A stretch of DNA of 64,000 nucleotides from Wolfiporia cocos (lineage: Eukaryota > Basidiomycota > Agaricomycetes > Polyporales > Phaeolaceae): contig JACCLO010000010.1 in NCBI GenBank assembly GCA_029448655.1, forward strand, positions 2,356,001-2,420,000, in the 5' to 3' direction. Position numbers and translations under genes: made by a program. Shown here one piece after another: positions 10,623 to 21,246 of this stretch. Within the stretch, counting starts at the first letter, position 1; each line of letters starts with the position of its first letter. The notes under the pieces are model-generated. The model saw nothing but the letters and a program-made list of their open reading frames with translations. It did not search any database and was not told where the DNA came from.

Positions 10623-12812
10623 ACTGCAACGCCACGACTATAGGGTGTTCGTCACCGCGAGTTTCCTTATCGATAACTTGAAAGAGCTCTTTGAGCTGGA
10701 AAGCTCACAGGGCGGAACTAGCTCCACGAAACGCTATACGACAGACTCCTTTGGCCCGCGCTGGAATATAGCATACGAAGGGTTCAGACCTCAAGAGGGC
10801 GATGATAGCTATGTTTCAATATGGTTTGAGGCCGCTGAAACTCCTTCCGCTCCTCTCTATTGCTCTATCACTGCAGAGTCTCGCGATGGAACCCGTCATT
10901 TCAATGATACATTCACATGGTCGTTTACTCCCGGATACCGTAGATTAGTGTGGAAGAGAGCTCTGTTCAGGTCCAAATTATGGGACCAGAATGACGTTCT
11001 ACAGCAGGAGAATGCACTGCTTGTCACCGTCACAATTCAATCGCCCCCGGAGGGCCCTGATACCCATACCAAAGAGACTCTCTCACTTCTTCACCGCACT
11101 ATCACTGGCAATGACTCCGAGTCCAGAATGGTGTTCATTACCTTCACCAGACGCTCCAGCTCTGGTGTTCTCAGCGATGAGTGCACGCTCTTTGCTGATA
11201 ACGATATCATGAAGAAGTACTGTGATCGCTGGAACAATCGTCAGTCAGTCAGTCCTGTTATTTTTGCTTGTGTTCCCAATCTGTTACATACAGCTTCAAT
11301 TGTGCGCATTATTGAGAACGGAGCTGATGAAGTGATGTACTGCGACACGGACTACGCCGACGACGACAGCGACTTTGACCAAGACCTCACTGAAGACGAT
11401 ATAAATGTAAACTCTCACACGCCACAAGATATGCGTGCTGAAGCTGAAGGTACTAGATCTGCTCATGAAGAAATCTGTCATATGAAGGCTGAAATGATCA
11501 TCCAGAGTGCGCTCATAGCACCGTGAGCGCGGCTGAGGATTCAAGCTCGACAACTAATGAATCGGAGATCGAGACTCTGGAGGCATCCAGTGCTGCAAGT
11601 CAAGGATCAGAACCTGCCACTGAAAGCGATTTCAACAACGTTTCCGGACATCCATCATCGACTCAAATAGAGGTGGCGTGTCAAACTATTCCTCATATTC
11701 ATGCCTCAAGAATTGTTGTCGTAGGAGCTGCATCCACAACGTCAGTTTGTAATCTTGTTCTTGTGTATTTTGCTCACTGCTGTTTCAGGTGGGAGGCATT
11801 GTTGCTCTATTTACACAGCGGCACGATTACATTCGCGCCACTGACAAGCGGAGGAGCCGATGTGCGCAGGGCATTCATTGATAATCATAAGCGGACTAGG
11901 CCTCACTTACCAGCACCGTGCTCATGCAAATCGATGTACCGTCTTGCACACGAAGTCAGCAAACCTCTGCATCACTCCTCGACCTAAGCTGATACACCCT
12001 TCTATAGCTGCAATTAGGCAATCTGCAAAAACTGGCAATGGATCATCTTCGATCACAGTTGTCTAAACGCACTATCCTTGCAGAGATCTTCAGTCAATTT
12101 ACTTCCCGGTACGTTTGATGACTTGTCCAAAGATATGTGCTTACGAAGCTGGTCCTCGAAGATTTGATGAAGTCAAAGACATTGAGTTGAAAGTTTTGCG
12201 CAGTCACTGGTCCGAGCTTGTTGGCACCCCGGAACTACGGGAGATGCTCGCCAGAGTAGTCCGCGGAGATTATCCTCACGCAAAGGACGTCATGGCAGAT
12301 ATGATGCAATACCTCACCGGAAACGCATCTGGAGCTTGATCTCATCAACTCGCAGCAGGTATTTGAACGCCTTAAAAAGTTCGCACCTTGCAAGTTGCTG
12401 ATGCGGACGCCCGAGCGCATTTACGTCAGGACAATCCAGGGAATCTTCTTATGAACGTGGATCATGGCGATGGGCTTTAGGGTCCAAAGCCTGAATTGAG
12501 AAGATCGATGACTTTTGGTACCGTCTGTTTTGTGCACGTATGCATATGTGCAGTAGTCTCCCCCAATTATGCACCACTACGTCTAGCTACGACGTTGAAT
12601 CTATAACATGCGCCTTCTCTGCACGACGAAGGGTCACTTGGCGCTAACTTGAGGGCCAACAATGTATGCACTTGGTTTTCGAAGAGCGTGCGAGACGCCA
12701 TGAACTCGCCCAAAGCAGAAGGTGCCTGACCATATCCAGACACGTGATACGCGACGCGTAATGGACGCGCGCTAATGGCGAGCGATCGCTCAGACAGTAC
12801 TCACCATCCGCG

Positions 12813-15282
12813 ATGGCTCCGCTCGCAGTGAAGATCAAACACGCTGGTAAAGTGCTCGATGTGCAGCTCGACCCTGACCAGCCCGCGACCGTGTTCAAGG
12901 AGGCGGTCTACCAGGTGACAGGCGTACCGCCCGACCGCATGAAGGTCATGATCAAGGGAGGGGTGCTGAAGGTGCGCAGTTGAACAGTATGTCAAGGAAG
13001 ATGTTTGAGACGAATTGTGTGGAATGTTGTGTAGGATGACACCGACTGGAAGAAAGTTGGCCCCAAGGAGGTGAGTGATCGATGGTCTTCCGCAGGATGG
13101 AACATGTTCGACTTTGCGACGCGATTGCCCACGTATTTGTCTGTCCTGATCGCCAGAATTCTGAAGCATTTATTGTGCTTTAAACGAGTCTCAGTGCAAG
13201 TGCACAAGGAACTATTGACAAGTCTCAGAACCTTCTGCATGCCATGCATCCTTCCCCCGCTTTCATTCCTTTGTACCCGGAATTGCAATAACTAACATCG
13301 ATATCAATACTCAATCAACAGGGTCAGACATTCATGGTCATTGGTGCAGCAGGAGAGCTGCCAAAACCTCCAGAAAAACCCGTGGTGTTCCTTGAAGGTG
13401 GGTTGCGTTATGCTGAGAGTCTCCCAATGACTGTTCCAGGTCATGCCTCACTTGGACCGAATCTATCGCGTCTTCTCCCATTCGGGTGGATCTACAAAAT
13501 ACTCTTATTTTCCTAGGAGTGCAAATTGCGCACGGCGCCACTTAAGTCTGATAGCGGTTCTTTCTCCCCCTTTCCGGTCGATCATTCAGCGCATTCCCGA
13601 GGACTCACAAATTCTCTGTAACACAGATATGGACGACACCGCGCTAGCTGAAGCTCTCTCCCTCCCCGTCGGACTCAAGAATCTCGGCAATACATGTTAC
13701 ATGAACGCGACGCTGCAGGCGATGCGTGCGATCCCCGAGCTGCAGACAGCATTGCAGAGGTACGTCCACGTCTGCACCTTGTTACAGCATCTTATCAACT
13801 ATACTTCTGTTCAGCGGCGCGCCCCCGGGGCTCCCGTCGTCTCTCAGCGGTCTATTCCAGCAGATGTCGCGCACAACGGACAGCGTCGTCCCCGCGGGCT
13901 TCCTCGCCGCGCTCCGTCAGGCGTTCCCGCAGTTTGCGGAGCAGAGCAGGGGCCAGAAGTCTATGGGCGGCATGCTCGCCATGTATGCGCAGCAGGGTGC
14001 GTGCCGCGCGGTCGTATCTCGATCGAGTAATTGACTTCATGGCAGATGCGGAGGAGTGCTGGTCGCAGCTTACGAACGCACTCAAGGAGGTGCCGGGGCT
14101 TCCAGGACCATCGGGTGCGGCCTCGAAGAAGTTCATCGATCAGTATATGGCGGGAGAGATGCGTCGCGAGTGAGTAGTCTCCGTCGCCATTCTAAGAACG
14201 CGAATCGAGTTTGATTTCTTGTGCAGACTCAAGTGTGACGAGGCGCCAGAAGAACCGCCGACCGTAACGTTTGAGAAGGTGCTGAAGATCGAGTGTAACA
14301 TCTCGATCACGACGAATTTCATGCTGCAGGGCATTAAGGATGTAATAGCAACAGCTCCGAGTCTCGTAGGCTGAGATTGACACTTTCTATGGCAGGCATT
14401 GGACCAGAAGATTGAGAAGACCTCGCCAACGCTCGGCCGTGATGCCACATATTCTGCATCATCCCGCCTTTCCCGTCTCCCTACCTACCTGGCTGTGCAC
14501 ATGGTGCGGTTCGCATGGCGGAGAGACATCAACAAGAAGGCGAAGATCATGGTTCGTCCATAGCTGGTGTAAAGCGTACAGCTCCGAGTGCTAACCGCAT
14601 TGCACTTTACAGCGGAAAGTGAAGTTCCCGACAGACTTCGACGCCATCGACCTTGTCACGGACGAGCTGAAGGCGAAGATCCTGCCCCTCTCGACGCGGT
14701 ACAAGAAGATCGAGGGCGACCGCTCCGAGCGGCGCTCTGTGCGCAAGCGCGCCAAGGCGCGGAGCGAGGCAGCCGCGCGGGCGAGCGCGGCACCTGCCAC
14801 GGACGGGGACAGCGCCGCGATGGAAGTCGACGCCGAGGCGCCGAGCGCCGCACAGCCCGAGCTGGAGCCGGAGGAGGTCTACCGCGACCGCGAGCGGCGC
14901 GAGCTCGAGGAGCTGATCCACCCCGATCTGCGCGAGGACGCGGGCTGCAGTGTGAGCGCGCAGTACGAGCTGATTGGTAAGCGGCTAGCGGCCTGTGTCA
15001 TTTGTGCGGACTAAGGACTGAGCGCGTCTAGCGATCGTGACACACAAGGGCGCCGCGGCAGACGCGGGCCACTATATTGGGTTCGTCAAGAAGAGCGCGG
15101 TACAGGCTGCGAGCACGGCGGGGTCGTCCGCTGCAGCCGGCGCGGAGGAGGATGAGGACTGGTACAAGTTCGACGACGACAAGGTGTCGATCTTCCCGAA
15201 GGACAAGCTGGCGACGCTCGATGGAGGTGGGGAGGACTCGTCGGCGTACGTGCTGCTGTACAAGACGAAGCCGCTGGTATGA
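12813..15282 (+). CDS. UBP6: Ubiquitin carboxyl-terminal hydrolase, UBP6/USP14 type
   Basis: Ten exons (12813-12971, 13035-13070, 13322-13397, 13627-13759, 13815-13996, 14046-14169, 14227-14341, 14396-14551, 14613-14976, 15032-15282) give 531 aa, close to the 490-500 aa usual for the family. The N-terminus is a ubiquitin-like domain (about 1-75, KIKHAGKVLDVQLDP ... MVIGAAG), which in this family docks on the proteasome. The C19 peptidase follows: Cys box GLKNLGNTCYMN with catalytic Cys114, LPTYLAVHMVRF, and His box DAGHYIGFV with catalytic His462, then WYKFDDDKVS. A long Lys/Arg/Glu-rich insert lies near residues 350-430. By family knowledge it trims ubiquitin chains from proteasome substrates. 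Exon phases are consistent throughout. Confidence 0.95.
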
Positions 15283-16158
15283 GCGGGATGCGAGGGGTTG
15301 TGGCGCAGGTGTGTCGGATGCAGATCACCCGTCTGTATAGTATGTCTCGATCGATTGTGTATGCATGTGCATCTACGATGGAGATCGTGGCGATTGCAAA
15401 GACTGCGGGGACCTAAACTGCGCGGTGACGATCTGCTTGCTCATCTGAATTTCTTTCTGACGTTGTGGATGTCTAACTGGGCCTTAACTAATTCAAAGCG
15501 GGATTGCATGACTGAAGACCCGCCCTGCCTGCTTATAATATGCTCTCTCATGTGGGTTTCTTGCTAATATTATGCAAATCTAACCGTCTCTAACAGGGCC
15601 CTTACTCAGCCTGGCGGGCGGCTTTGTGTATTCTGTCAAGACTGCTTACGCTGACGCATGTAAGCTATCCTTGCGCTTGTTCACGCTGACATAATGCGTA
15701 CCGCCCAGTTGCCGCCGGGTTGCGCCAGATTAGGTGCCACAGCGATCGAAGTAGTGCACGGGCAAAAATATCACCGATGCGCCCGCCATTGAATTTCATC
15801 GATCATCTCCGGTCGAGGAAGCTGTCGTCGCGCCATAGAGCGCGATCAAATTCGCGTCTTGGCATGTGTAAATGCGCCCATGTATAGCTATAGACGGGCT
15901 ATGTCCCCGGCTCCGACTAACGCGCAGTTGCATGGAGTCTGCAGCGCTCACGGATGTGGTACAGCACGGATGGCGCACACTCCGCTACGTATGATGAAAA
16001 CGTGCAACTGGAAGCTTCTCGCATGACTAAGTGGCCTGGGAGCTGCTTGATATATAAAGCCGCGCCTCTAGATCCCAGTCCTCATTCAACTCGTCTCATA
16101 CTACAATAACTCCTCAAAACAGCTCCTCAAAGCAACTCCTCAGTGAATATCTAACCTG
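15283..16158. other. intergenic, holds the promoter of the NmrA-like gene
   Basis: About 0.9 kb with no supported gene. Its 3' end is the promoter and 5' leader of the reductase gene, with CT- and CA-rich leader sequence from about 16075. Confidence 0.5.
16051..16057 (+). promoter_or_regulatory. TATA box of the NmrA-like gene
   Basis: TATATAA, 108 nt upstream of the start codon at 16159, followed by a pyrimidine/CAA-rich leader. Position and sequence suit a fungal core promoter. Confidence 0.6.
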
Positions 16159-17406
16159 ATGTCGACCACAGCCAGCCAGTACACCGTCGCCATCATCGGC
16201 GCCACCGGCAACCTAGGTACGCGCAACTAGTCACACACCCGGGCCCCTCAGGATTCACGACCTTTCTCTGCGCAGGCAAGGACATCACGAACGTGTTCCT
16301 CACGTCGTACAAGGCGTCCTTCGCTAAGATCGTTGTCGTCGCCCGCGACCCATCTTCGCCCGCTGCCAAGCAGTTCGCGGAGCAGGGCGCGGAGGTCCGT
16401 CCAGTGGACCCCGCGGACGCGGTGGGCTCGCTCACTCGCGCCTTCGCGAGCGTCGACGTCGTCGTGAACACTGTTAGTGGCTCGCCGAGCGAATACAGCG
16501 ACGCGATCTTCCAGGCGGCGCTTAATGTCGGCGTGAAAGTGTACTTCCCCTCTGAGTTTGGCTCGTGCGTACCTCGCCTTGTGCTGCTGTAGACGTCTGT
16601 GCTCACTTTAGCTGTCAGGGACCGCCGCCTTAACGATTTCCCGGGATGGGACGACCTTGACTGGAACTCGAAGCGTGAGCATGTACGCAAGGCGCGCGAG
16701 CTCGCCAAGGGGAAGGTCAAGATCATTGCTGTGTACAACGGTCTCTTCCAGGAGGGTACCTTCGGTGTAAGTCTCCATGCGTGTTGAATCACGACATTCA
16801 CTAATTCCTTATCTTTTAGCCATGGTGTACGTGAATTCTTCGAGCCCGCTCTGCGGTCCACATACTGACCTCCCTGTAGTTGGCTTCGACCACACAAGCT
16901 TGACGTACACCTTCGTCGGCTCCGCAGACGCGAAGACGGCGGTCACGGCGAAGGCGGACATCGGACGCTCGCTCGCTGAGCTCTCGCTCCTCGCGCTCTC
17001 CCCCGAGTCCGCGGCGCGCGTCCCGGACGACGTGCGCATCGCAGGCCAGAACGTGAGCTACCGGCAGACGAAGGAGATCGTCGACCGCGTCCGTGCCGAG
17101 CTCGGCGTCGAGCCCCGCGGCGAGATCACGCTCAAGTCGCTCGACCTCACCGAGGAGCGCGCGAAGCTCCGCGAGGCGCAGCTCAAGAGCCCCGCGCCCG
17201 GCCCGCTCGGGCACATCAAGTGAGTTCTGCAGTCTTGCGGCTCTGAGTTCGCTGGTTGCTGACGCTGCGGCAGGATCCTCATCGGCGAGGGCAAGATGGA
17301 CTTCTCCGAGAACCACAACGAGCTGGTGAACCCCGGACAGAAGAACTGGAAGTGGAAGTCGGTGGAGGAGTACATCCGCGAGGTCCGCGGGGCCCCCTTC
17401 AGTTGA
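16159..17406 (+). CDS. NmrA-like / isoflavone-reductase-like NAD(P)-binding protein
   Basis: Six exons (16159-16216, 16276-16564, 16619-16766, 16820-16826, 16880-17219, 17274-17406) encode 324 aa. The N-terminal nucleotide-binding motif GATGNLGKD lies on the first beta-alpha-beta unit, followed by VVVARD, FASVDVVVNTVSG, KVYFPSEFGS and RLNDFPGWDD, which are typical of fungal NmrA-like and isoflavone-reductase-like atypical short-chain dehydrogenases. Exon 4 is only 7 nt; with it the frame reads TFGPWFFGFDH, as expected for the family. The protein is probably a cytosolic NAD(P)H-dependent reductase or redox sensor; substrate unknown. A TATA box lies 108 nt upstream. Confidence 0.9.
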
Positions 17407-17773
17407 ATGATCAACTACGTACCAGACCATAAGTGTACTTCTATAACAAAGGGATCAGTTGCAATGTGAATTGGCCATTTGGCCTGTACAGGAGCGCGCG
17501 TGCCCGAGATTTGATCTGGTGATCATCGCAGCGCGGTGTGGGCGTTTGTGGGTGTCTCAGCGCGCCACATACCTCTGCCCCACCCAAAGCCACAACGCAC
17601 CACTACGCCGTCGTGCTACGGGCTGCAGTATGTCTCTCAGCTTGCTACTGCCTCAGACTACCATCAACACCAGTCGTGCTTCTTAGTCATCAATCATCTC
17701 TTTTATCCTTGCCACCGAGCGAACTTGTCTCGTACCCGTCGGTCATTATACTACCCTTCATCGACATTCACCC
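17407..17773. other. intergenic
   Basis: 367 bp between two same-strand genes; 3' end of the reductase gene and promoter of the coiled-coil gene. No other feature seen. Confidence 0.5.
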
Positions 17774-18304
17774 ATGTCAGCCTCCGCTGATGCGCTTGCA
17801 CCTACCGTGCAGCAGCTCCAACAGGTCAATGCCGAACTGCAGCGGCGAAAAGTGGACGCGGAAAAGGACCGCGACCTCTTCCGGGACCTCTACGGCAAGG
17901 CGTCCACGCACGCGAGTGAGGTCACGAAGGAGAACACCGCGCTGCAGGAGCGGCTGACGCTTGTCGAGGGCCAGCTGCGCGACGGGCTCGCGATGGTGAG
18001 GGGCACGTACGAGGAGCGCGTTCGCAAGCTCGAGGACGAGGCGCGGCGGTGGAAGGGCATGTACGACGTGCTCGCGGCGCGCGACAGGCGGACCGACGAC
18101 GAGCTTAGGCGGCGCGCGGCGCTGCAGCCCGAGCTGGAGGCGGAGAACGCTCGCCTGAAGGAGGAGCTGCAGAAGCTCGGGAAGGACTACCATCAGATGG
18201 AAGACGTGCTGGTGCAGCTAGCCGAGCAGGAGGAGGCGGACGGGATTCCCCCAGTCTCGACGGTTAAGATCACATCAGTGGCGACGACGAAAGTGGTGGA
18301 GTGA
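17774..18304 (+). CDS. small coiled-coil protein, function unknown
   Basis: A single-exon frame of 176 aa starting MSASADALAP. Residues about 12-160 form an almost unbroken heptad-rich charged coiled coil (QQLQQVNAELQRRKVD, RKLEDEARRWKGMYD, LEAENARLKEELQKLGKDY), followed by a short Ser/Thr/Val tail ending KVVE. Codon use is strongly GC-biased at third positions, like neighbouring real genes. No catalytic motif, membrane segment or signal peptide is seen. A structural or scaffold role is plausible but unproven. Confidence 0.7.
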   Translation: MSASADALAPTVQQLQQVNAELQRRKVDAEKDRDLFRDLYGKASTHASEVTKENTALQERLTLVEGQLRDGLAMVRGTYEERVRKLEDEARRWKGMYDVLAARDRRTDDELRRRAALQPELEAENARLKEELQKLGKDYHQMEDVLVQLAEQEEADGIPPVSTVKITSVATTKVVE

Positions 18305-18600
18305 AGGTGAGTGCGATTGGTTCAGGCATTGTATCTGACGCTGAATCCGGGCGTTAGAAGTGGGAAGAATAGGCCTGATGTGCTGTACTGCTATATATTC
18401 GTCTCTGTGAGCCCATATTTCTGGACAAGTGGACACGACGAAGCTGAGGAATACATCGAATAGCATCATCGCATCCTACTTCAGATCAGTAGCTTGGGCA
18501 TTGTACACACACCATCATTAACGAGACTACGTTGACATACTCTCCAGACTGCCACTCAACAGCTCTCCGCATACTATACAGGTACGAAGGCATTACCATC

Positions 18601-20343
18601 TCACACATGCCGTCCAGGCAGCGTCCTCTCCGCCGGCTCCCACCAAAGCGCATACCGCCTGCCGTTCCGCCTGCAAAATAGCTGGGTCGCTTTGCCGTCC
18701 TTCCCAACGAGCGTCTCGTCCCAGCCTGGTTCGAATCCCAAGGACTCCCGGACGCCCTCGTCCACATTATCATACAGAAAGCGTAGCTCGGGCAAGCAGG
18801 GTGTGCGGATGTGCTTGTTGAACAGCTCCTCGGCCCAATATAGGAGGTCCCACGAGACGCGGTCCAGCGAGGGCGTAATCTGCGGGATCTCCTCCTCCTC
18901 ATCCGCGTCGATGTAGTCGGTGTCGTCCATGGATTGGGAGCTAGTATCGCTCATCGCGACATCTCCGTCCTCGTCCTCGGTGTCATCCTCTGGATCGCCT
19001 ACATCCTCGTTGGTGGTGGCGCGGCTTGTCTTGTGAGCGTGATGTCCTTGGCTTGTCGCGTCGGACTCAAGCGGCACAAAGAGCGCAGGCAGGACTAGCC
19101 TGCGGAGTGTCTTGGACGCACGGATGGCTGCCCCCCAACCACTCTGCGATTGCCGTCAGAACTGGTACGTGCTGACCGGACCCAGATATGCTCACCAGGA
19201 GCTTCTCGTCCAGCGGCTGCACGAATCTTGCCACGCCCGAATGGTCGAGCACAAGCTCCTCCAGACCGGGCGCGAAATGCAGTATATGCTCTACTATTCC
19301 GGAAAAGATTTGTTCAATATATGCACCGTTGACATTGATGACTAGGCGCAGGTGGCGGAGGGCGCCCAGCGTCCATTTCTCCAACAGCAGGAGGTTGACA
19401 AACCCACCCGAGAGGGACAACGAAGTCAGCCGGGGCCATGCCCCTGCCACCTAAAGCAGCGTAAGCTTCCGCGCCTGCGCGAGGAGAGGGCACTCACCAA
19501 ACAATAATGCACAATATGTTCAACTTGAAGCGCGCGGTTCGAGGGATACTGGGTGACCTCGCCACACAGGTACCTCGGCGCTGCAGTCGTCCACTCGGCG
19601 CCAGTGTACTGCATCACGCCCAGATCTAGCGTTTCCAGATCTGGCTGGTCCTCGAGGAACGCCTCCACCCACGCCGCATCTCCCCTCGCGCGCGCCGTCC
19701 TGAGCACGACGCTCCGGAGGACCGTCGAGGCAGCCGCCTGCGGTGTGTTCCCGAACGCGCGCGGGCAGCACACGCCGACCAGCGCCAGGCGCTCGAGCCG
19801 GGGCGCGACCAGGAGCGCGTGGATCGTGAGCGGGAAGGGCTGCACGTAACCATCGCCGAGCGCGTGGGAGGCGTCGAGCGCGAACGAGCGCAAGTTTGGC
19901 GCGCCCAGCACGATGTGCGTCAGGAGGAGGTCGATGCTGCCGAGGAGGTACTCGTATTGGTCTGCCGGCATCCCTTGAGTGTGAGGCCGCGGGCGGGCTG
20001 GGCGGTACAAGGAGATCTCGCGTACCGCCGCGTGGCGCGCCTCGTCCGCCTTCAATGCTCCAAGGATGCACTGCAGGGAGGAGAATGTACGCGTCGTCCG
20101 CTCTGCGTCGCCGAGAGCGAGCTCGAGGCGCAGCGTGAGATATGCCCATGTGCTGAATCGACTGAGGTATCGACACGTTGCGGCGAGGGAGAGGACGTCT
20201 CTAGGGCTATCTACGAGGGCCTGGAAGATGGCGCTCACTGCAGTGGGGTGGAGCTGCAGGAAGCGGCACGGAGTGCGGGGCGCGTGTTGAGAGAGGTGAA
20301 GGCCGGAAAGGTAAGTCGAGAGCGTTTGGTCTATGTCGGACAT
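18601..20343 (-). CDS. F-box-like protein with leucine-rich C-terminal part
   Basis: Three exons on the minus strand (20343-19498, 19450-19196, 19143-18601) give 547 aa. Residues about 30-70 resemble an F-box: LHPTAVSAIFQALVD, then VLSLAATCRYLSRFS. The middle has irregular leucine-rich segments (LRSFALDASHAL, LERLALVGVC, LETLDLGV, LEELVLDHS) typical of basidiomycete F-box/LRR-like proteins. An acidic stretch (EDDTEDEDGD, DADEEEE) precedes the C-terminus. F-box proteins normally link substrates to SKP1-CUL1 ubiquitin ligases. The third exon is entered by a GCAG acceptor just after an in-frame TGA, which fixes the splice site. Substrate unknown. Confidence 0.8.
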
Positions 20344-21246
20344 TTGGAGGTCGTGAGCAGTTTAGTGAGCACGGCAGGATCATAAATACTGACATTCCCT
20401 CTAAGGTTGTGTTTACTCAACGATGCCGCCACAAAGGCACGAAGCCATCTATATGAATATCCTTGTTCCATTCCATGAGCGTGTGGTAACAGCCACATCG
20501 ATGTCCCTCAGCTGCCAGCTTACCAGTGGTATTGTGTTGTGCAGTTGTCTCCATAGCGTTGTCAGGATCCACGACGACATTCGGTCAACATCAGGTCACG
20601 TCGATAACAGACAACAGCGGTCTCGGCTTCCATCAGTAATCTGTCAGGGATGCACAAGGACTAAAGATGACCTCGCACATTGCCGAGGAGCTACGAGGAT
20701 ATTTGATTGACACGAAAGACGCGCATTGTTGTATTCTATGACAGTATATGAGACGAGCCAGTGCTCAGGATAATAGACATGATAGCCAGATGGCTCTGCT
20801 GTAGGAGCGCGGGGAAGGTTAGCACGCCATGGTCTGATTCCATGAGATCATCCAACAATTATTCTGCCGATATAAATCCCCATGCTCGGGCGGAACACGG
20901 TACGCAAGGCACACAACTCCGACTGGCGGCAGCGCCACACTCAACAATCAAACGACGTGGGATTCCCGTCCCCGTCGACGCAAACCGTAATAAGTGCCGG
21001 TGCTGATTTATGTGTTAATTGAAAAAGCCGTGACTTCAAGAGGGTGATGGTTAGAACGGGCCCGCAATGTACCACTGTGAGCGCAATCCTGGAAGAATCC
21101 ATAGGAAATACTAAAATTACCAATCGCATCCCTACGTAGCCTCGTGGCCTATAATCGTGTTAGATACAGAAGTACATACATAGCTCGTGTATTGATTGAT
21201 TTATCGATGGTGCTATTAGAAATACAGCTGCTTGTCAGGAGCCTTG
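20344..21246. other. intergenic, no gene recognised
   Basis: About 0.9 kb between the promoter of the F-box-like gene and the 3' end of MATH-BTB copy C. Short ORFs only; no family similarity seen. Confidence 0.5.

Larger units (their letters stand above)
9069..12339 (+). pseudogene. MATH-BTB protein, copy B, split by a CACTA-type transposon
   Basis: The start codon and four codons plus two bases lie at 9069-9082; the rest of exon 1 resumes at 10626 after a 1540-bp insertion and a 3-bp ACT duplication. Leaving out the insert and one ACT, exon 1 is 14 + 614 = 628 nt, exactly the exon 1 length of copies A and D, and in frame. Remaining exons are 11294-11449, 11506-11740, 11789-11954, 12008-12108 and 12162-12339, with clean splice sites and no stops. 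The MATH and split BTB features match copy A (TDYADDDSDFDQD acidic insert; WEALLLYLHSG). The insertion is therefore the only visible lesion. A downstream ATG at 10645 could start a protein missing about 11 residues, but it would need a promoter within the transposon. Confidence 0.85.
7441..12700 (+). repeat. tandem segmental duplication, unit 2
   Basis: Second copy, directly abutting unit 1. It contains the same leading segment (7441-8310), a BTB pseudogene fragment (about 8340-8690), the gene promoter segment, and MATH-BTB copy B interrupted by a CACTA-type transposon. Coding exons of the two units are highly similar, with mostly single-base differences, so the duplication is fairly recent, or the copies have been homogenised by gene conversion. 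Confidence 0.75.
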
